From NCBI RefSeq assembly GCF_017498485.1, contig NZ_CP071795.1:930001-994000 (forward strand): DNA of 64,000 nt, read 5' to 3'. Source of the stretch: Polaribacter batillariae (lineage in GTDB: Bacteria > Bacteroidota > Bacteroidia > Flavobacteriales > Flavobacteriaceae). The position numbers were made by a program, and so were the translations under genes. Every line of letters starts with the position of its first letter. The first letter of the stretch is position 1. The notes beneath the pieces are model-generated. The model did no database searches and was not told where the DNA came from. It saw only the letters and a program-made list of their open reading frames with translations. Below, piece by piece: positions 1 to 10,623 of this stretch.

Positions 1-943
1 CGCTATAAATAGAAATAACATCACTCGCATTTTTTGTAGGATCTGGTGCTGGAAGTACATCTGTTTTACTTATCGTTAAAGAGCCTTTTGCTGCTACTCC
101 AGCAATACTTGCTGTTACTTTAGCTTCGCCATCAGATAAAAGAGTTACTACACCAGATTCATTAACAATTGCTACATTGTTGTCTGATGATTGAAAAGAA
201 AAATAAGAAGGGCTTATATTTAGTGTGATATCATTACCTGCCCAATTGAGCGTGTGTGTTAATTCGGAAATTGTATAATTATTGTTTAATGAAATTCGTG
301 ATTCTTGGTCTTCACCGTTAAATAGCTTTGGTCTAGACTGTCCTATAGTACCAAGTTTTTCAAACTTTACTTCATCTAACCAAAAAACATAACCACCTTC
401 GTCTGATGCATTTCTAGCTCCTTCTGCATACCAAAGCATTCCTTTTTCTGCAGTTAATTTTGATGGATCTGGAATTGGAATTACATATTTTACCCAATTG
501 GTAGTTAAAGGTAAATCATTTAATGCAACTCTAAATTTACTATTCGTATCTGGATCTATACCAAAACCTATTTCGTTTATTTTTGCTGCTTGTGAGGCTT
601 TTGCATAAAAAGTAAGGGCATCGTAACCTGTTAAGTCTCTTGGAAAACTTACTGGAAAATTTGCACCAGCATATCCTACACCAAATGCAGGTACATCTAT
701 TCTCATAGAAGCAGAACCTCTGAAAGTAGTTTCGGTATCTACAGAAAAAGCGTCTAGTTTAGAATCTCCAAAAGGATTATAATCTAAACCTGCACTAAAT
801 CCATCTATGAAAATATTTGGATTATTAGAATTATTTGCAAAAACAGCTTCGTCAGATAAATTTCTTTCGCAACTTAAGGTAAACATTAATATTAAACCTA
901 AAAGAGGTACGTATTTTATTTTTATATTTTTTAGTGTTTTCAT
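1..943 (-). CDS. Surface glycan-binding lipoprotein with Ig-like domain (3' end outside window)
   Basis: Read on the minus strand from an ATG at 943, the frame stays open for 314 codons to the window edge, so the C-terminus is missing. Residues 1-24 are a hydrophobic signal ending in a lipobox (FTLSC, Cys25), so the product should be a lipoprotein. Residues of about 30-190 look like a jelly-roll carbohydrate-binding module: they include 'FYAKAS', a typical phrase in CBM4/9-like modules, and a final strand 'VFWLDEVKFEKLG'. Residues of about 205-290 resemble a bacterial Ig-like domain (Big_2: 'VAIVNESGVVTLLSDG'). The last visible residues, 'NASDVISIYS', look like the start of another binding module. 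The gene starts 7 bases after the upstream hydrolase gene and is probably co-transcribed with it. A binding rather than catalytic role is inferred; a catalytic domain could still lie beyond the edge. Confidence 0.75.
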   Translation of the reverse strand, partial: MKTLKNIKIKYVPLLGLILMFTLSCERNLSDEAVFANNSNNPNIFIDGFSAGLDYNPFGDSKLDAFSVDTETTFRGSASMRIDVPAFGVGYAGANFPVSFPRDLTGYDALTFYAKASQAAKINEIGFGIDPDTNSKFRVALNDLPLTTNWVKYVIPIPDPSKLTAEKGMLWYAEGARNASDEGGYVFWLDEVKFEKLGTIGQSRPKLFNGEDQESRISLNNNYTISELTHTLNWAGNDITLNISPSYFSFQSSDNNVAIVNESGVVTLLSDGEAKVTASIAGVAAKGSLTISKTDVLPAPDPTKNASDVISIYS

Positions 944-950
944 TTGTGTC

Positions 951-3900
951 TTATTTACCAATGTTAATATGAATATATGTTCTTATTTCCCATTCTGAAC
1001 CATTAGGAAACCCAACAGGACTGATTCTTGGTACAGTTTCAAATTCTGATGCAGTTGCCGTAGGTAAATATCTTGGTGAGAACTCATTTAAAGAACGCCA
1101 AGTTCCGCGAAGTCCAATTTTAGTATCTGGTAAAATAAACCAATCTGGTTTGCCTACAGTTGTAGATACATCTAACATTAATTGAACAGGGAATGTTAAG
1201 TTAAAATCTCTATGATAGTCAAAAGGTCCCCAATCGTTAATTTTCCAGGTATGAACTAATTTAAATTTATTATAAATCATTCTAATATCTCCCCCAAAAC
1301 GTTCTATGGTTCTTGCGTCACTTCCGTTTGCTTGTGCATTTCCAAAATAGATGTTTGCAATGACTCCTAAATCTGGATTTACTTTAGATACAATTCTCGA
1401 ATTTACCTCCCAAAGATCTTTTGCTGGAGCAGATTTATCAAATGCAAAAGAAGTACGATTTGCGAAGAAACCAATTGCAGCATCTTGTGTCGTTGGTAGA
1501 TGACGATATACAAAACCTAAATTGAATGCAAATTTTGCGTCTTCTGCCCTATCATTATCCCATTGATACATATACGTAGCAGGGGTTGGATCGTATGTAA
1601 ATAAAATTTCTCCTGCTGTAGTTTCTCTATTTCCACCTCTTACTACAAATGGATCATCTATAAAGTTTCTAAGTCTTCCAGGTGCACCAATATCGTTGGG
1701 CATTGCTGCTACCAATGGTTTTTGATATAAGAAATTTGGTGCTATTTGAAATTTGCCACCAAAATTATAAGCAATTCCCGTTAAAAAATTATTCATGTTA
1801 CCACTTCCAGAATCTTTTAATTTCCATCCTGTAAAAGTAAGCGTTGGATCTGCACCTCCATTTGCTACTAAGCCCATAACAGAACCTTGTGCATACCAAT
1901 TAAAGCCTCCGTTAGAATACGTTATTTTAGCTTTACCCCCCAATTGTCTTTAGAATTTATTCTATCGTTATATACTATATAGTTACCTGAAGTTCCAGTT
2001 GCTACTTGAAAAGTTCTACCATTTAATGGTCTTCCTGCCCAAATTGCTCCCAATTGAAAACCAAAATGTGTTCCTTTTTTTTCGAAAGCAATCGTAGCTC
2101 TTTCTGTTGGTAAAAAAGGAATAACCCCAGTTCTTGTTTGTGCGGGATCTAAAATACGATTTCCATTTTCGTCTATACCATTACCTGAAACTAAATCTTT
2201 ATGATAAACCGCAGAGAAATCTAATCCTGCAATTTTTCTTTGATATTTTAACAATACTGCAGGGTTTGCTCCCCACCATAATTGAGGGCCAAAAGCTGCC
2301 TTTAAGCCAGATAAAACTCCTTTACCATCTACTTCCATCCCTAAAATTTCACCATTGTAAATATCTAAGTTAGGACCATAATTTGCTTCTGGATACAATC
2401 CGAAGAAATCGCCTTCATATCCCCAGTGATAATGACCCGTTCTGTAAAAACCTCTCATGTCAAAACCCTTAGCATTCCACTCAAATTCTGCATTGTAAAC
2501 CCTTAATCTATTGTTATCTGTTAAAGTTACAACACCATCTGGAGTATCTACTTGTATGGGTCTTCCTACATTTTCGTAAAAAATATCGTCAATAGGATTA
2601 CCAGCAACATTTCCTAAAATATTAAAATTAACTTCTGCCTTCATATTGTTTGTAGGTTTTCCTTGAACTCCTATATAGTAAGACTGCATGTGATCAAACC
2701 CTAGTTTATTTGGATAAGTTTGTCCTGTACCATCTGCAACATTTGGAGTTTTAATTAAAGAACCTCCTGTATTAAACGTTGTAAACTCGGCTCTTAAATT
2801 CGTTAAGGATATTTTTTCTGTGCCTCCAACTGATGCTTTATCTCCTCTTGCTCTAAGCACAGCATCCATTAAATTAATGTTCTTAAAATGATTTTCGAAT
2901 TCTGTAGCGTTGCTTTTAAAAGGATTGAATTTATGAACTTCTTTAAGTGCATAATAAGCTGCTCTTGGGTATAAGGTATATAAACCTCTAATGTCTGTTG
3001 GCCCTTTTGCTGCAATACCAAACCATTCTTCATTCATATTTTTATCACCAGGTTTGGCTTGATCTCTGCTATATCCATTACTTGGCCATGAGGCTTTGGT
3101 ATCATGGATATCCGCATTTTTTCTTTCATCAAACCCCGCTTTAAACCAACCATCACTAGATTGAAAGGTAAAACCTCCAATGGAGTTTTCTGCTTTTCCT
3201 AAACCATAAGAATTGGCATATATTTCTTTCCAGTTATTTACCATGTAATATGCTTGCATTAGCTGGTCTTCTTTATTGTCTCTTGCATTGTAGGCATCTG
3301 AACCAAACTCTGTAAATAATATGGGTTTGTTAAATTCTTTCTTTACTTTATCAAAAGCGTCATAAAAAGAAACTCCACGATACATATTGGTACCATAGAT
3401 GTCTAAATCTTTACACTCTTGTGCAACAATATCTAAATACAATAAATCGCCATTACAAATTCCTATTGGGTGGTTTTTATCAACCGCTTTCATAGCCAAA
3501 GCTGCATCATTAAATAGCTTGTACATTGCTCTTGCTTCTGCTCTTTTAGCCTTGTCTTGGTCGTTAATTACAATACCTTCATCGGTTTCTGCGCCTTCCC
3601 AAGTTAAGTGATAGTTGTTTTCGTTACCCAACATAAAAAGTAAAAGACCTGGTGTATTTTTATACAAATTGGCCATTTTAACGGATGCTTCTATTAAATG
3701 TTTTCTAACTTTTTCGGTGCCATATTTTGTTTTTGGATACCACACACCATCTAGTGTTAAGCCATAAGCTCCGAACTGATGATTTATCATCGTATAAATA
3801 CCAAAGTTTTCGTAGATGTAAGTTATCCATTTAGGAGGCATGCCTATATAAGTTCTAATTGCATTAACTCCCATATTTTGCCACAAAGCCATTTCTTCGT

Positions 3901-4126
3901 CTAAACCTGCTTTGATAATGTCATCTGGTTTTTCCCAAAATTTTGCATCCAATACGTTGTAACCTATTGGAACATAATCCCAATTGATACCATTTACAAT
4001 AAATGGTTTACCATCTACTTCTAATCTTATACCTTTACCGTCTTTTACTATAGCAACTTTTTCGCTCTGCGCATAGAAACTTAGTGTAAACAAGACAAGT
4101 ACTAATCTTAGTAAACTGTTTTTCAT
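951..4126 (-). CDS. TIM-barrel glycoside hydrolase (GH2-like) with outer-membrane-barrel-like C-terminus; frameshifted
   Basis: Two minus-strand frames (4126-1922 and 1943-951) make one protein of about 1058 residues if one G is added to the G6 run at 1936-1941; the length then becomes a multiple of three. Residues 1-19 are a signal peptide. Residues of about 22-410 form a clan GH-A TIM barrel like the catalytic domain of GH2: the likely acid/base is the second E-containing motif 'LGNENN' and the likely nucleophile is E in 'LFTEFGSD'. Residues of about 430-1058 are rich in alternating aromatic strands ('FDMRGFYRTGHYHWGYEG', 'FKLVHTWKINDWGPF') and end in a strand 'IRTYIHINIGK', resembling an outer-membrane beta-barrel. 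No T9SS tail is present. The neighbouring regulator and binding lipoprotein suggest polysaccharide use. The substrate is unknown; beta-glucan is one guess. Confidence 0.72.
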
Positions 4127-4831
4127 AATTTATGATGTTTAATTGATAATAATGTTGATTTTGAATTAGATAATTTTAAGAAAATCAAAATCAAACCATA
4201 GTGATTATTTGAATTACATAAAATTAGTGCTATTTTTTTATTAAAACAGCAAAGAACACCTCAACAAAAAACATACATCTTAAAAAAGGCTGTTTTTCTT
4301 AAAGAAATTAACATTATTTGTTTTAAATTTTAACGTTTTTATGAAACAAAAAAAGGCAATGTATGGGTAATGTATGGTTAAAGAAAGTAAATGATGAGGT
4401 AGCTACATCCTAGTTTTAGCTATAATTCTGTTAAAAAGCGAATAATTAATTGCATATCATTTTAATTACCAGCTGTATTAAACTAAATAATTTGTTATAT
4501 AAGTGAATTTAAAACGAACATTAAATTAATTGAAGCGTTTATTTACAACACAACACTATTAGTCTATTTAGTGGTGGTGTTAATGAATACAAGTAGTGTT
4601 TTTTTTATTTAAAAATTGACTAACATTTTATTTAAATACATTCAACAAAATAAAAGTATTAAACTAAAGAATTTCTTGAAATCGACGATTTTAGAGGCAG
4701 ATCCACTGAGGTATTTTGCTTGGTTTCATTTAAAAAGTTAAAAATCAAAATTCTGTATTTAGATGCCCGTTTTTACAAGAATGACTATTTTAATGGAAAC
4801 CTTGAGGCAGGAATTCGAGAATATTTTTCAA
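4127..4831. other. Intergenic region between GH2-like gene and regulator
   Basis: About 700 bases without a convincing gene. It must hold the promoter of the leftward hydrolase/lipoprotein operon. The most distinct element is a direct repeat, AATGTATGG, at 4358-4366 and 4369-4377. One frame (4663-4893, plus) stays open for 76 codons but has no ATG at its start and matches nothing I recognise. Confidence 0.5.
4358..4377. promoter_or_regulatory. 11-bp-spaced direct repeat, candidate operator
   Basis: AATGTATGG occurs at 4358-4366 and again at 4369-4377, an 11-bp period, so both copies would face the same side of the helix. It lies about 230 bases upstream of the start of the leftward hydrolase operon and between that operon and its presumed regulator. 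A role as regulator binding site is inferred. Confidence 0.35.
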
Positions 4832-7632
4832 TTAAATCTCTAATATGTAATTCGTTAAGTTTGAATCGTGAGGTAAATTCATTTTTTTTCTAAGACGATA
4901 TCTCTTAACCTCTACACTTCTTGGTGAGATATTTAATAAAGGTGCAATTTCTTTTGAAGATAAATTTAACCTAAGGTATGCACACAATCTTAAATCGTTT
5001 GGAGTAAGTGTTGGATGTTTCTCTTTTACTTTTTTTAAGAATTTTTTATCTGCATTATTAAAAGCTTCTTGAAACATTTTCCAATCGTCTGTATTGTTTA
5101 GGTTTTTATCAATAATCTTAACGACCTTCGCAACACTTTTTTCTCCGCCATTAATCAATTCTGTTTTAATTGTGTTTAAAAATTCGTTCTTTTTAATGAT
5201 ATTCATAGTAGAAGTAGCCAGTTCTTTATTTTTATTATCAATATCGTTTCTTAATTTTTCGTTATTCAGTTTAATTATTTCTTGTGTACTTGCGAGTTCT
5301 TTAAGTTCGGCTTCTTTTTTTGTTTTTTCTAACAAATCTTCTCTTTGTTTTTTATAATATCTTTTCGAGGCTATATGCACACTATAAAACGCAAATAAAG
5401 ATGATAACACATACATTGTAATTAATAGATTAGATATGTACCAAGGCCTTGCTATTGTAAATTTATAGGTCGCAATATTTGCACTTTGAGTGCCCCTACA
5501 AGACCTCTTACTTTAAAGGTATAATTGCCATAAGAAAGGTTTTCGAAAAGTATGGAGTAATTTTTAGAAGGAGAACTCCACGTTTTATTAACCCCTTCTA
5601 ATTGGTATTGATATTTAGTGTTTAATGTTTTTTTATAATTAGGCACACTAAAGAAAAATTCTAAGTTGTTATTCTTATAGCTTAAGTCTGCACTTTTATT
5701 AAGATTTAAATTCTGTTTCGAGCCATCTGTTTCGAAACACTGTACTTTATTAATAAAAACTGTAAAGGGAGAAGTTTCTTTTAGTGATTTTAAATCCACT
5801 TGAATGTAGCCATTTGATGTTCCAATTAGATAAACATCGTTATTAATATGAAGAATATTTTCGTAACCAGATGCAGCTTTAGGAATCGATTCTGAAATTG
5901 GAATTGTACTAATATTGGGTTTATCGCTTAGTTTTCCGGGTGATAAATATTTAATATGATCTTTAGAAAAAAACCATAACTTATCACTAGAAGTGTTGTA
6001 AACCAACCTTGCAGAAATAAAAGCATCGTCTGAAATTAATTTGCTATACAAACTGTCTTTCTGAAACGTAGCTTTATCTTTATGATACACATAAACACCT
6101 TTTTTACTGGCATACAAAATTTTGTTTCTATATTTTAAAATACTAGAGTGAATGCCTTTTGTTAATGATTTTTCTTTTTCTAGTTTGGTTACATTTTTTA
6201 ACTCCTTATCTATAGTTAACTTAAAAACCCCTTTATATTCGTGGTTAACAAAAAACTGATTCTCATCAAATTCTACAAGATACTTGCTAGAGTTATCAAA
6301 ACCTTTTATTTTGTTTTCTAACTGCCAAAAATTATTTTTCTTTTTAAGCACGTACAAGCCATCGTAACATCCTTGAATTATAGTAAAATCGTCAATTTTT
6401 AAAATATCCCAGGTTCCTTGTTTATTAAAAATATTTGTTGCTTTGTCTTCGGTTATGATAAATGTTCCTGAATCGTGACCGCAAAATAAATTATTATCTA
6501 TTTTTGTTAAACTCCAAACCTGACCTTGCGTGTTGGCAACAAATTTAAAAGCGTCTTTTGAGTTTAATTCTCTATAAAACAACCCTTGATTTGTGCCTAA
6601 ATAAAGGTTTTTACCATGTACTATGGATGTATAAATAGTACCTAAAAAATCGCTTTTTCTATTGTACATTTTAAAAGGCGATGTATTATTAATGCAATCG
6701 ATTCCGTTATCTAAGCCCAACCAAAGGTTATTTTCTCGATCTTCAAAAATCGATAAGACTGTATTATTATTTAACCCAATATTTTGTGCTACTTTATAAT
6801 TTAAGGTACCATCTGCATTTAGGTTGAATAAGCCATTTGAGATACTTCCTAAAGCAAAGTTTTTATTTTTTAGCTGCTTTGCACTGTATATTGTTTTATT
6901 AGAAAGTAAATCATCGGAAGCAATATTCCATTTTAATAACTCTTTATTTTTAAAATAATAGAAACCACTTTGTTGTGTTATAAAAAAAAGCTTGTTGTTT
7001 TTATTAAAAATTTCTACAACAACATTCTCTTTTAGCACCTTATGGTTCGAAACTAATTTTGCTTTTCCGTTTTCTATTTTAAATAATCCTTTTTTATTTT
7101 CATGAAAATAAATAACATCGTTTACTTTACATAATTTATTAATTCTGTTTTCTACATTTATAATTTTAACCAATTTAGATTCTAAATTGTAGAGGTATAT
7201 TCTTTGTAAAGATTTAAAAATCATCCAGCCATCTATCTCTACAATATTCCAAATTTGTTCATCTTCTAACATTTGAACCTTTTGCTGTTTCGCAATTGAA
7301 GTAAAATTTAGCTCTCCAAATTCATCTTTAATCCAAAAACCAAAATCCATATAAAACCCTGTAAAAATTTTATTGTCATGTGATTTTACAGATCTCATAA
7401 TTGTTTCATTGGGGGTTTCAAACAACCTCCATGTTGCACCATTATATTCTAAAAGACCTTTATTGTTAGCAACATATATAAATCCTTCTTCGCATTGTGA
7501 AATTGCCCAATTTTGATTTTCTGCTTGATAATCGTCTGTGTAAAAAATGTTTATTGGCGGAAACTCTTGGGCATAATGCAAGCTACTTACAAAAAGAAAT
7601 AACTGTAAAAAGAAAAGTCTTAACCTAATCAT
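4832..7632 (-). CDS. Propeller-type sensor regulator with LuxR-like HTH (Y_Y_Y domain); frameshifted
   Basis: The frames 7632-5452 and 5416-4832 join into one protein of about 933 residues when one G is added to the G4 run at 5493-5496. The bridge then reads through 'ANIATYKFTIARPWYI', which neither annotated piece contains. Order of parts: signal peptide (1-21); two-component-regulator propeller repeats ('NLWLGLDNGI', 'YLGTNQGLFY', roughly 25-630); a Y_Y_Y domain (about 640-725); one membrane segment (about 730-752); a coiled coil (about 757-840); and a LuxR-like DNA-binding region ('SSKEIAPLLNISPRSVEVKRYRLRKK'-type, described here by its start 'SSKEIAPLLNISPRSVEV'). There is no kinase domain. 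Such proteins are membrane-spanning sensors that detect glycan fragments in the periplasm and bind DNA directly. The adjacent leftward hydrolase operon is the likely target. Confidence 0.85.
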
Positions 7633-7872
7633 TATAAAAATATATCGTTAATGTTTGGTTACTAATTTACATTAAATATTGTAAACAAAGGCTTTATTAT
7701 ATTTTTGTATGGTTTCTGTACAGATATTTTTTTACTTTATTATAAAATATCTTAAAAGTTTTAGACCGGCAAAACTAAATACTACATGGGTTTTAAAACA
7801 TGACTTCTGTTAAAGACGGTATTTTTTTAGAAGAAATACAGTTGCCAACAAAGAACTGAGCTAGGTTAAATT

Positions 7873-8316
7873 CTATTCCTTTATCATCCTTAACTTAATA
7901 ATACTATCTATTAATTTGCTTGCTTTTTTCTCGTAAATAGAATCGTCTTTTTTAGTCCATGTGTTTTTTGCATTTTTATTAACTCTGTTATTATTTATGT
8001 ATTTTAATTGCTTTTGTAGCTTTTTAATTTTTTCTTCGACGGTTAGTTCTTTTCCTGCTTTGTAGCCCAATCTCTCTAAGTTTTTTTCTAAGGTTTTTAC
8101 TTGTTTTTGATATTTTTTTTCTTTGGCAAGAGACCATTTTTTAGCTGTTTTAAATTTTTCTCTCTGCTCTTTTAGAAAAGCTATTTTAGCCTTTATTTTT
8201 TTTATTAGCACGGTATAATCTTGTTCTACAACCCTAGTGTTTTTTCTATTTTTTACCATAGAAGTAGCATTGGTCGCAAAAATAAAAAGCAAACAAAATA
8301 TAATTTTAAATTTCAT
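7873..8316 (-). CDS. Small secreted coiled-coil protein, function unknown
   Basis: A 147-residue lysine-rich product. The frame extends to an upstream ATG at 8340, but the ATG at 8316 gives a proper signal peptide (MKFKIIFCLLFIFATNATS), so it is preferred. The mature part is highly charged and predicted helical ('KIKAKIAFLKEQREKF', 'KKYQKQVKTLEKNLERL', 'EKIKKLQKQLKYI'), suggesting a coiled coil in the periplasm. I do not recognise the family. It lies downstream of sucC on the same strand but behind a terminator-like hairpin, so it is probably transcribed separately. Confidence 0.6.
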   Translation of the reverse strand: MKFKIIFCLLFIFATNATSMVKNRKNTRVVEQDYTVLIKKIKAKIAFLKEQREKFKTAKKWSLAKEKKYQKQVKTLEKNLERLGYKAGKELTVEEKIKKLQKQLKYINNNRVNKNAKNTWTKKDDSIYEKKASKLIDSIIKLRMIKE

Positions 8317-8354
8317 GGGATATAAATATACTATTTTCATTTTAAAAATTGAGG

Positions 8355-8388
8355 CAAAAAAAAACCTTTACAAAAATGTAAAGGCTTC
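8355..8388 (-). terminator. Rho-independent terminator of sucC
   Basis: On the minus strand CCTTTAC/GTAAAGG (8365-8371 with 8378-8384) forms a stem with a 6-base loop, followed by a long run of T (8355-8364). It begins about 20 bases after the sucC stop codon. Confidence 0.75.
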
Positions 8389-8408
8389 TTCTATTTTAAA
8401 AAGTATTT

Positions 8409-9605
8409 TTAAGCTTGCAAAACTTCTTGTACTTTATCTGCAGCTTCTTGAAATTCTGTTGCAGAAATAATTTTCATGCCAGAATTATCTATCAATTCTT
8501 TTGCTTCTTTAGCATTTGTACCTTGTAAACGGCAAATAATTGGAACATTTATTCTATCTCCCATATTTTTATAAGCATCTACAACACCCTGTGCAACTCT
8601 GTCGCAACGAACAATGCCTCCAAAAATATTTACTAAAATTGCTTTTACATTTGGGTCTTTTAAAATAATGCCAAAAGCTGTTTCAACTCTTTGCGCATCT
8701 GCAGTACCACCAACATCTAAAAAGTTTGCTGGTTCTCCTCCAGATTCTTTAATTAAATCCATGGTTCCCATTGCTAAACCAGCTCCATTTACCATACAAC
8801 CAACGTTTCCGTCTAAATCTACGTAATTTAAACCAGCTGCTTTCGCTTCTACTTCGATTGGGTTTTCTTCTCTTAAATCTCGCATTGCAGCGTAGTCTCT
8901 ATGCCTGTATAATGCATTTTCATCTAAAGAGACTTTTGCATCTACAGCCATAATTTTATTGTCGGATGTTTTTAACACTGGATTAATTTCAAACATCGAA
9001 GAATCTGAGCCAATATATGCTTTGTATAAATTTGTAACAAACTTGGTCATTTCTTTAAAAGCTGCTCCAGACAAACCTAAATTAAAAGCAATTTTACGTG
9101 CTTGAAAAGGCATAATTCCTAATAGAGGGTCTATTTCTTCTGTAAAAATTAAATGTGGGGTTTCTTCTGCAACTGTTTCAATATCCATACCACCTTCTGT
9201 AGAATACATAATCATGTTTCTACCAGTAGATCTGTTTAATAAAACAGACATGTAATATTCTTCTGGCTCAGAATCTCCAGGGTAATATACATCTTCTGCT
9301 ACTAAAACTTGATTTACTTTTTTACCTTCTGCAGATGTTTGTGGTGTTACCAACATCATACCTATAATGTCGTTAGAAATGCTTTCTACTTCTGCTAAAT
9401 TTTTAGCTAATTTTACACCTCCTCCTTTTCCACGACCACCTGCGTGAACTTGCGCTTTTATAACATGCCAACTTGTACCAGTTTCTGCCGTTAATTGTTT
9501 TGCTGCCTCTACAGCTTCTTTGTGGTTGCTTGCTACAATTCCGCGTTGTATTTTAACACCAAAACTATTTAAAATTTCTTTTCCTTGATATTCGTGTAAG
9601 TTCAT
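8409..9605 (-). CDS. sucC: Succinyl-CoA synthetase (ADP-forming) beta subunit
   Basis: 398 residues, the normal length for SucC. It starts 'MNLHEYQGKEIL', the standard N-terminus of the ATP-grasp domain. The glycine-rich 'QVHAGGRGKGGGVKL', 'FEINPVL' and the C-terminal ligase part with 'NIFGGIVRCD' are all present. With the alpha subunit (sucD, not in this window) it interconverts succinyl-CoA and succinate in the TCA cycle while making ATP, in the cytoplasm. A separate location for sucD is common in this group. A promoter-like element lies just upstream and a terminator just downstream, so the gene appears monocistronic. Confidence 0.97.
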   Translation of the reverse strand: MNLHEYQGKEILNSFGVKIQRGIVASNHKEAVEAAKQLTAETGTSWHVIKAQVHAGGRGKGGGVKLAKNLAEVESISNDIIGMMLVTPQTSAEGKKVNQVLVAEDVYYPGDSEPEEYYMSVLLNRSTGRNMIMYSTEGGMDIETVAEETPHLIFTEEIDPLLGIMPFQARKIAFNLGLSGAAFKEMTKFVTNLYKAYIGSDSSMFEINPVLKTSDNKIMAVDAKVSLDENALYRHRDYAAMRDLREENPIEVEAKAAGLNYVDLDGNVGCMVNGAGLAMGTMDLIKESGGEPANFLDVGGTADAQRVETAFGIILKDPNVKAILVNIFGGIVRCDRVAQGVVDAYKNMGDRINVPIICRLQGTNAKEAKELIDNSGMKIISATEFQEAADKVQEVLQA

Positions 9606-9629
9606 TCTTGTAAATGTTTAAAACGTTCA

Positions 9630-9662
9630 CAAAAATACAAATTCAGATGTGAAACAGCACAA
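9630..9662 (-). promoter_or_regulatory. Promoter of sucC (Bacteroidetes type)
   Basis: Read on the minus strand, TATTTTTG (9637-9630) matches the -7 consensus TAnnTTTG, and a TTG (9662-9660) lies 22 bases upstream in the place of the -33 box. The start codon at 9605 follows 24 bases later. Confidence 0.5.
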
Positions 9663-9850
9663 TCTTTCAAATAAAAATAAGAAAACTTATAATCTTTAAA
9701 TTTCTACGAAAACCTAGAAAATTTATTCAAATAACCAAATTGTAATATTTTTTATTTTTTTTTGTAAGGTTTATGTATTTTAACAGACTACTGCATTATA
9801 AAAAATCTATTAAAGTTTTTTGGGTTGATTGATTTAATAGGATTTGATAT

Positions 9851-9890
9851 GAAATCAGAAATGCGTTATGTATTTCTGATTTCTTTTTTA
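9851..9890 (+). terminator. Strong hairpin with T-tail upstream of lolD
   Basis: GAAATCAGAAAT (9851-9862) pairs perfectly with ATTTCTGATTTC (9872-9883) around a 9-base loop and is followed by T-rich sequence (9884-9890). It faces the plus strand, yet no plus-strand gene precedes it: sucC is divergent. It may end a short untranslated transcript or attenuate lolD, 25 bases downstream. The rest of 9663-9850 shows nothing else I can name. Confidence 0.6.
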
Positions 9891-9915
9891 TACTTTCGTT
9901 TCAAATTCTAAAAAA

Positions 9916-10575
9916 ATGATTGTTAGCAAAAATATTCATAAATATTATGGTGATGTAGAAGTGCTTAAAGGAGTCGATTTACACATAAAAAAAGGTGAAA
10001 TTGTTGCAATCGTTGGTCCTTCTGGAGCTGGAAAAACTACGCTTTTGCAAATTTTAGGAACTTTAGACAAACCTTTAAAAGAGCAAGATTTTGTGCTTCG
10101 CATAAACGATGTTTCTCTAAACAATTTAACGGACAAAGAATTGTCTTCTTTTAGAAATAATCATATTGGTTTTATTTTTCAATTTCATCAATTATTACCA
10201 GAATTTACAGCATTAGAAAATGTATGCATTCCTGCCTATATTGGAAAGAAAGGAAAAAAAGAAACTGAAAAAAGAGCCAAAGAAATTTTAGATTTCTTAG
10301 GCTTGTCTCACAGAATAGATCACAAACCCAATGAACTTTCTGGCGGAGAACAACAACGTGTGGCTGTTGCAAGAGCATTAATTAACAACCCATCTGTAAT
10401 TTTGGCTGATGAACCTAGTGGGAATTTAGACAGCGAATCTGCAAAAAATTTGCACGAATTATTTTTTAAACTTCGTGATGAATTTGGGCAAACTTTTGTT
10501 TTAGTTACTCATAATAAAGAACTTGCAGAAATGGCAGACAGAACCCTTACCATGAAAGATGGTAAAATTATCTAA
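9916..10575 (+). CDS. lolD: ABC transporter ATP-binding protein, LolD family
   Basis: 219 residues, typical for a LolD-type ATPase. Walker A 'GPSGAGKTT' (about 36-44), Q-loop region '[11 protein letters not shown]', signature '[15 protein letters not shown]' and Walker B '[12 protein letters not shown]' are all intact. LolD drives release of lipoproteins from the inner membrane together with LolC/E-type permeases, which are not adjacent here. The many lipoproteins in this window are likely clients. Close relatives (FtsE, MacB-type ATPases) share these motifs, so the LolD label rests on the length and overall pattern. Confidence 0.85.
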   Translation: MIVSKNIHKYYGDVEVLKGVDLHIKKGEIVAIVGPSGAGKTTLLQILGTLDKPLKEQDFVLRINDVSLNNLTDKELSSFRNNHIGFIFQFHQLLPEFTALENVCIPAYIGKKGKKETEKRAKEILDFLGLSHRIDHKPNELSGGEQQRVAVARALINNPSVILADEPSGNLDSESAKNLHELFFKLRDEFGQTFVLVTHNKELAEMADRTLTMKDGKII

Positions 10576-10623
10576 AAATTGTAACAAAACTTGTTTTTAT
10601 ACCTCTAATGTATAAACCTTTGT

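Noticed and set aside
951-1943. Separate 330-residue outer-membrane protein
   Set aside because: It has only a TTG start inside the upstream gene and is in perfect continuation with it after a one-base repair.
2134-2373. Plus-strand open frame antisense to the GH2-like gene
   Set aside because: Lies wholly within a well-supported gene on the other strand; no recognisable domain. The same applies to the other antisense frames inside supported genes across the window.
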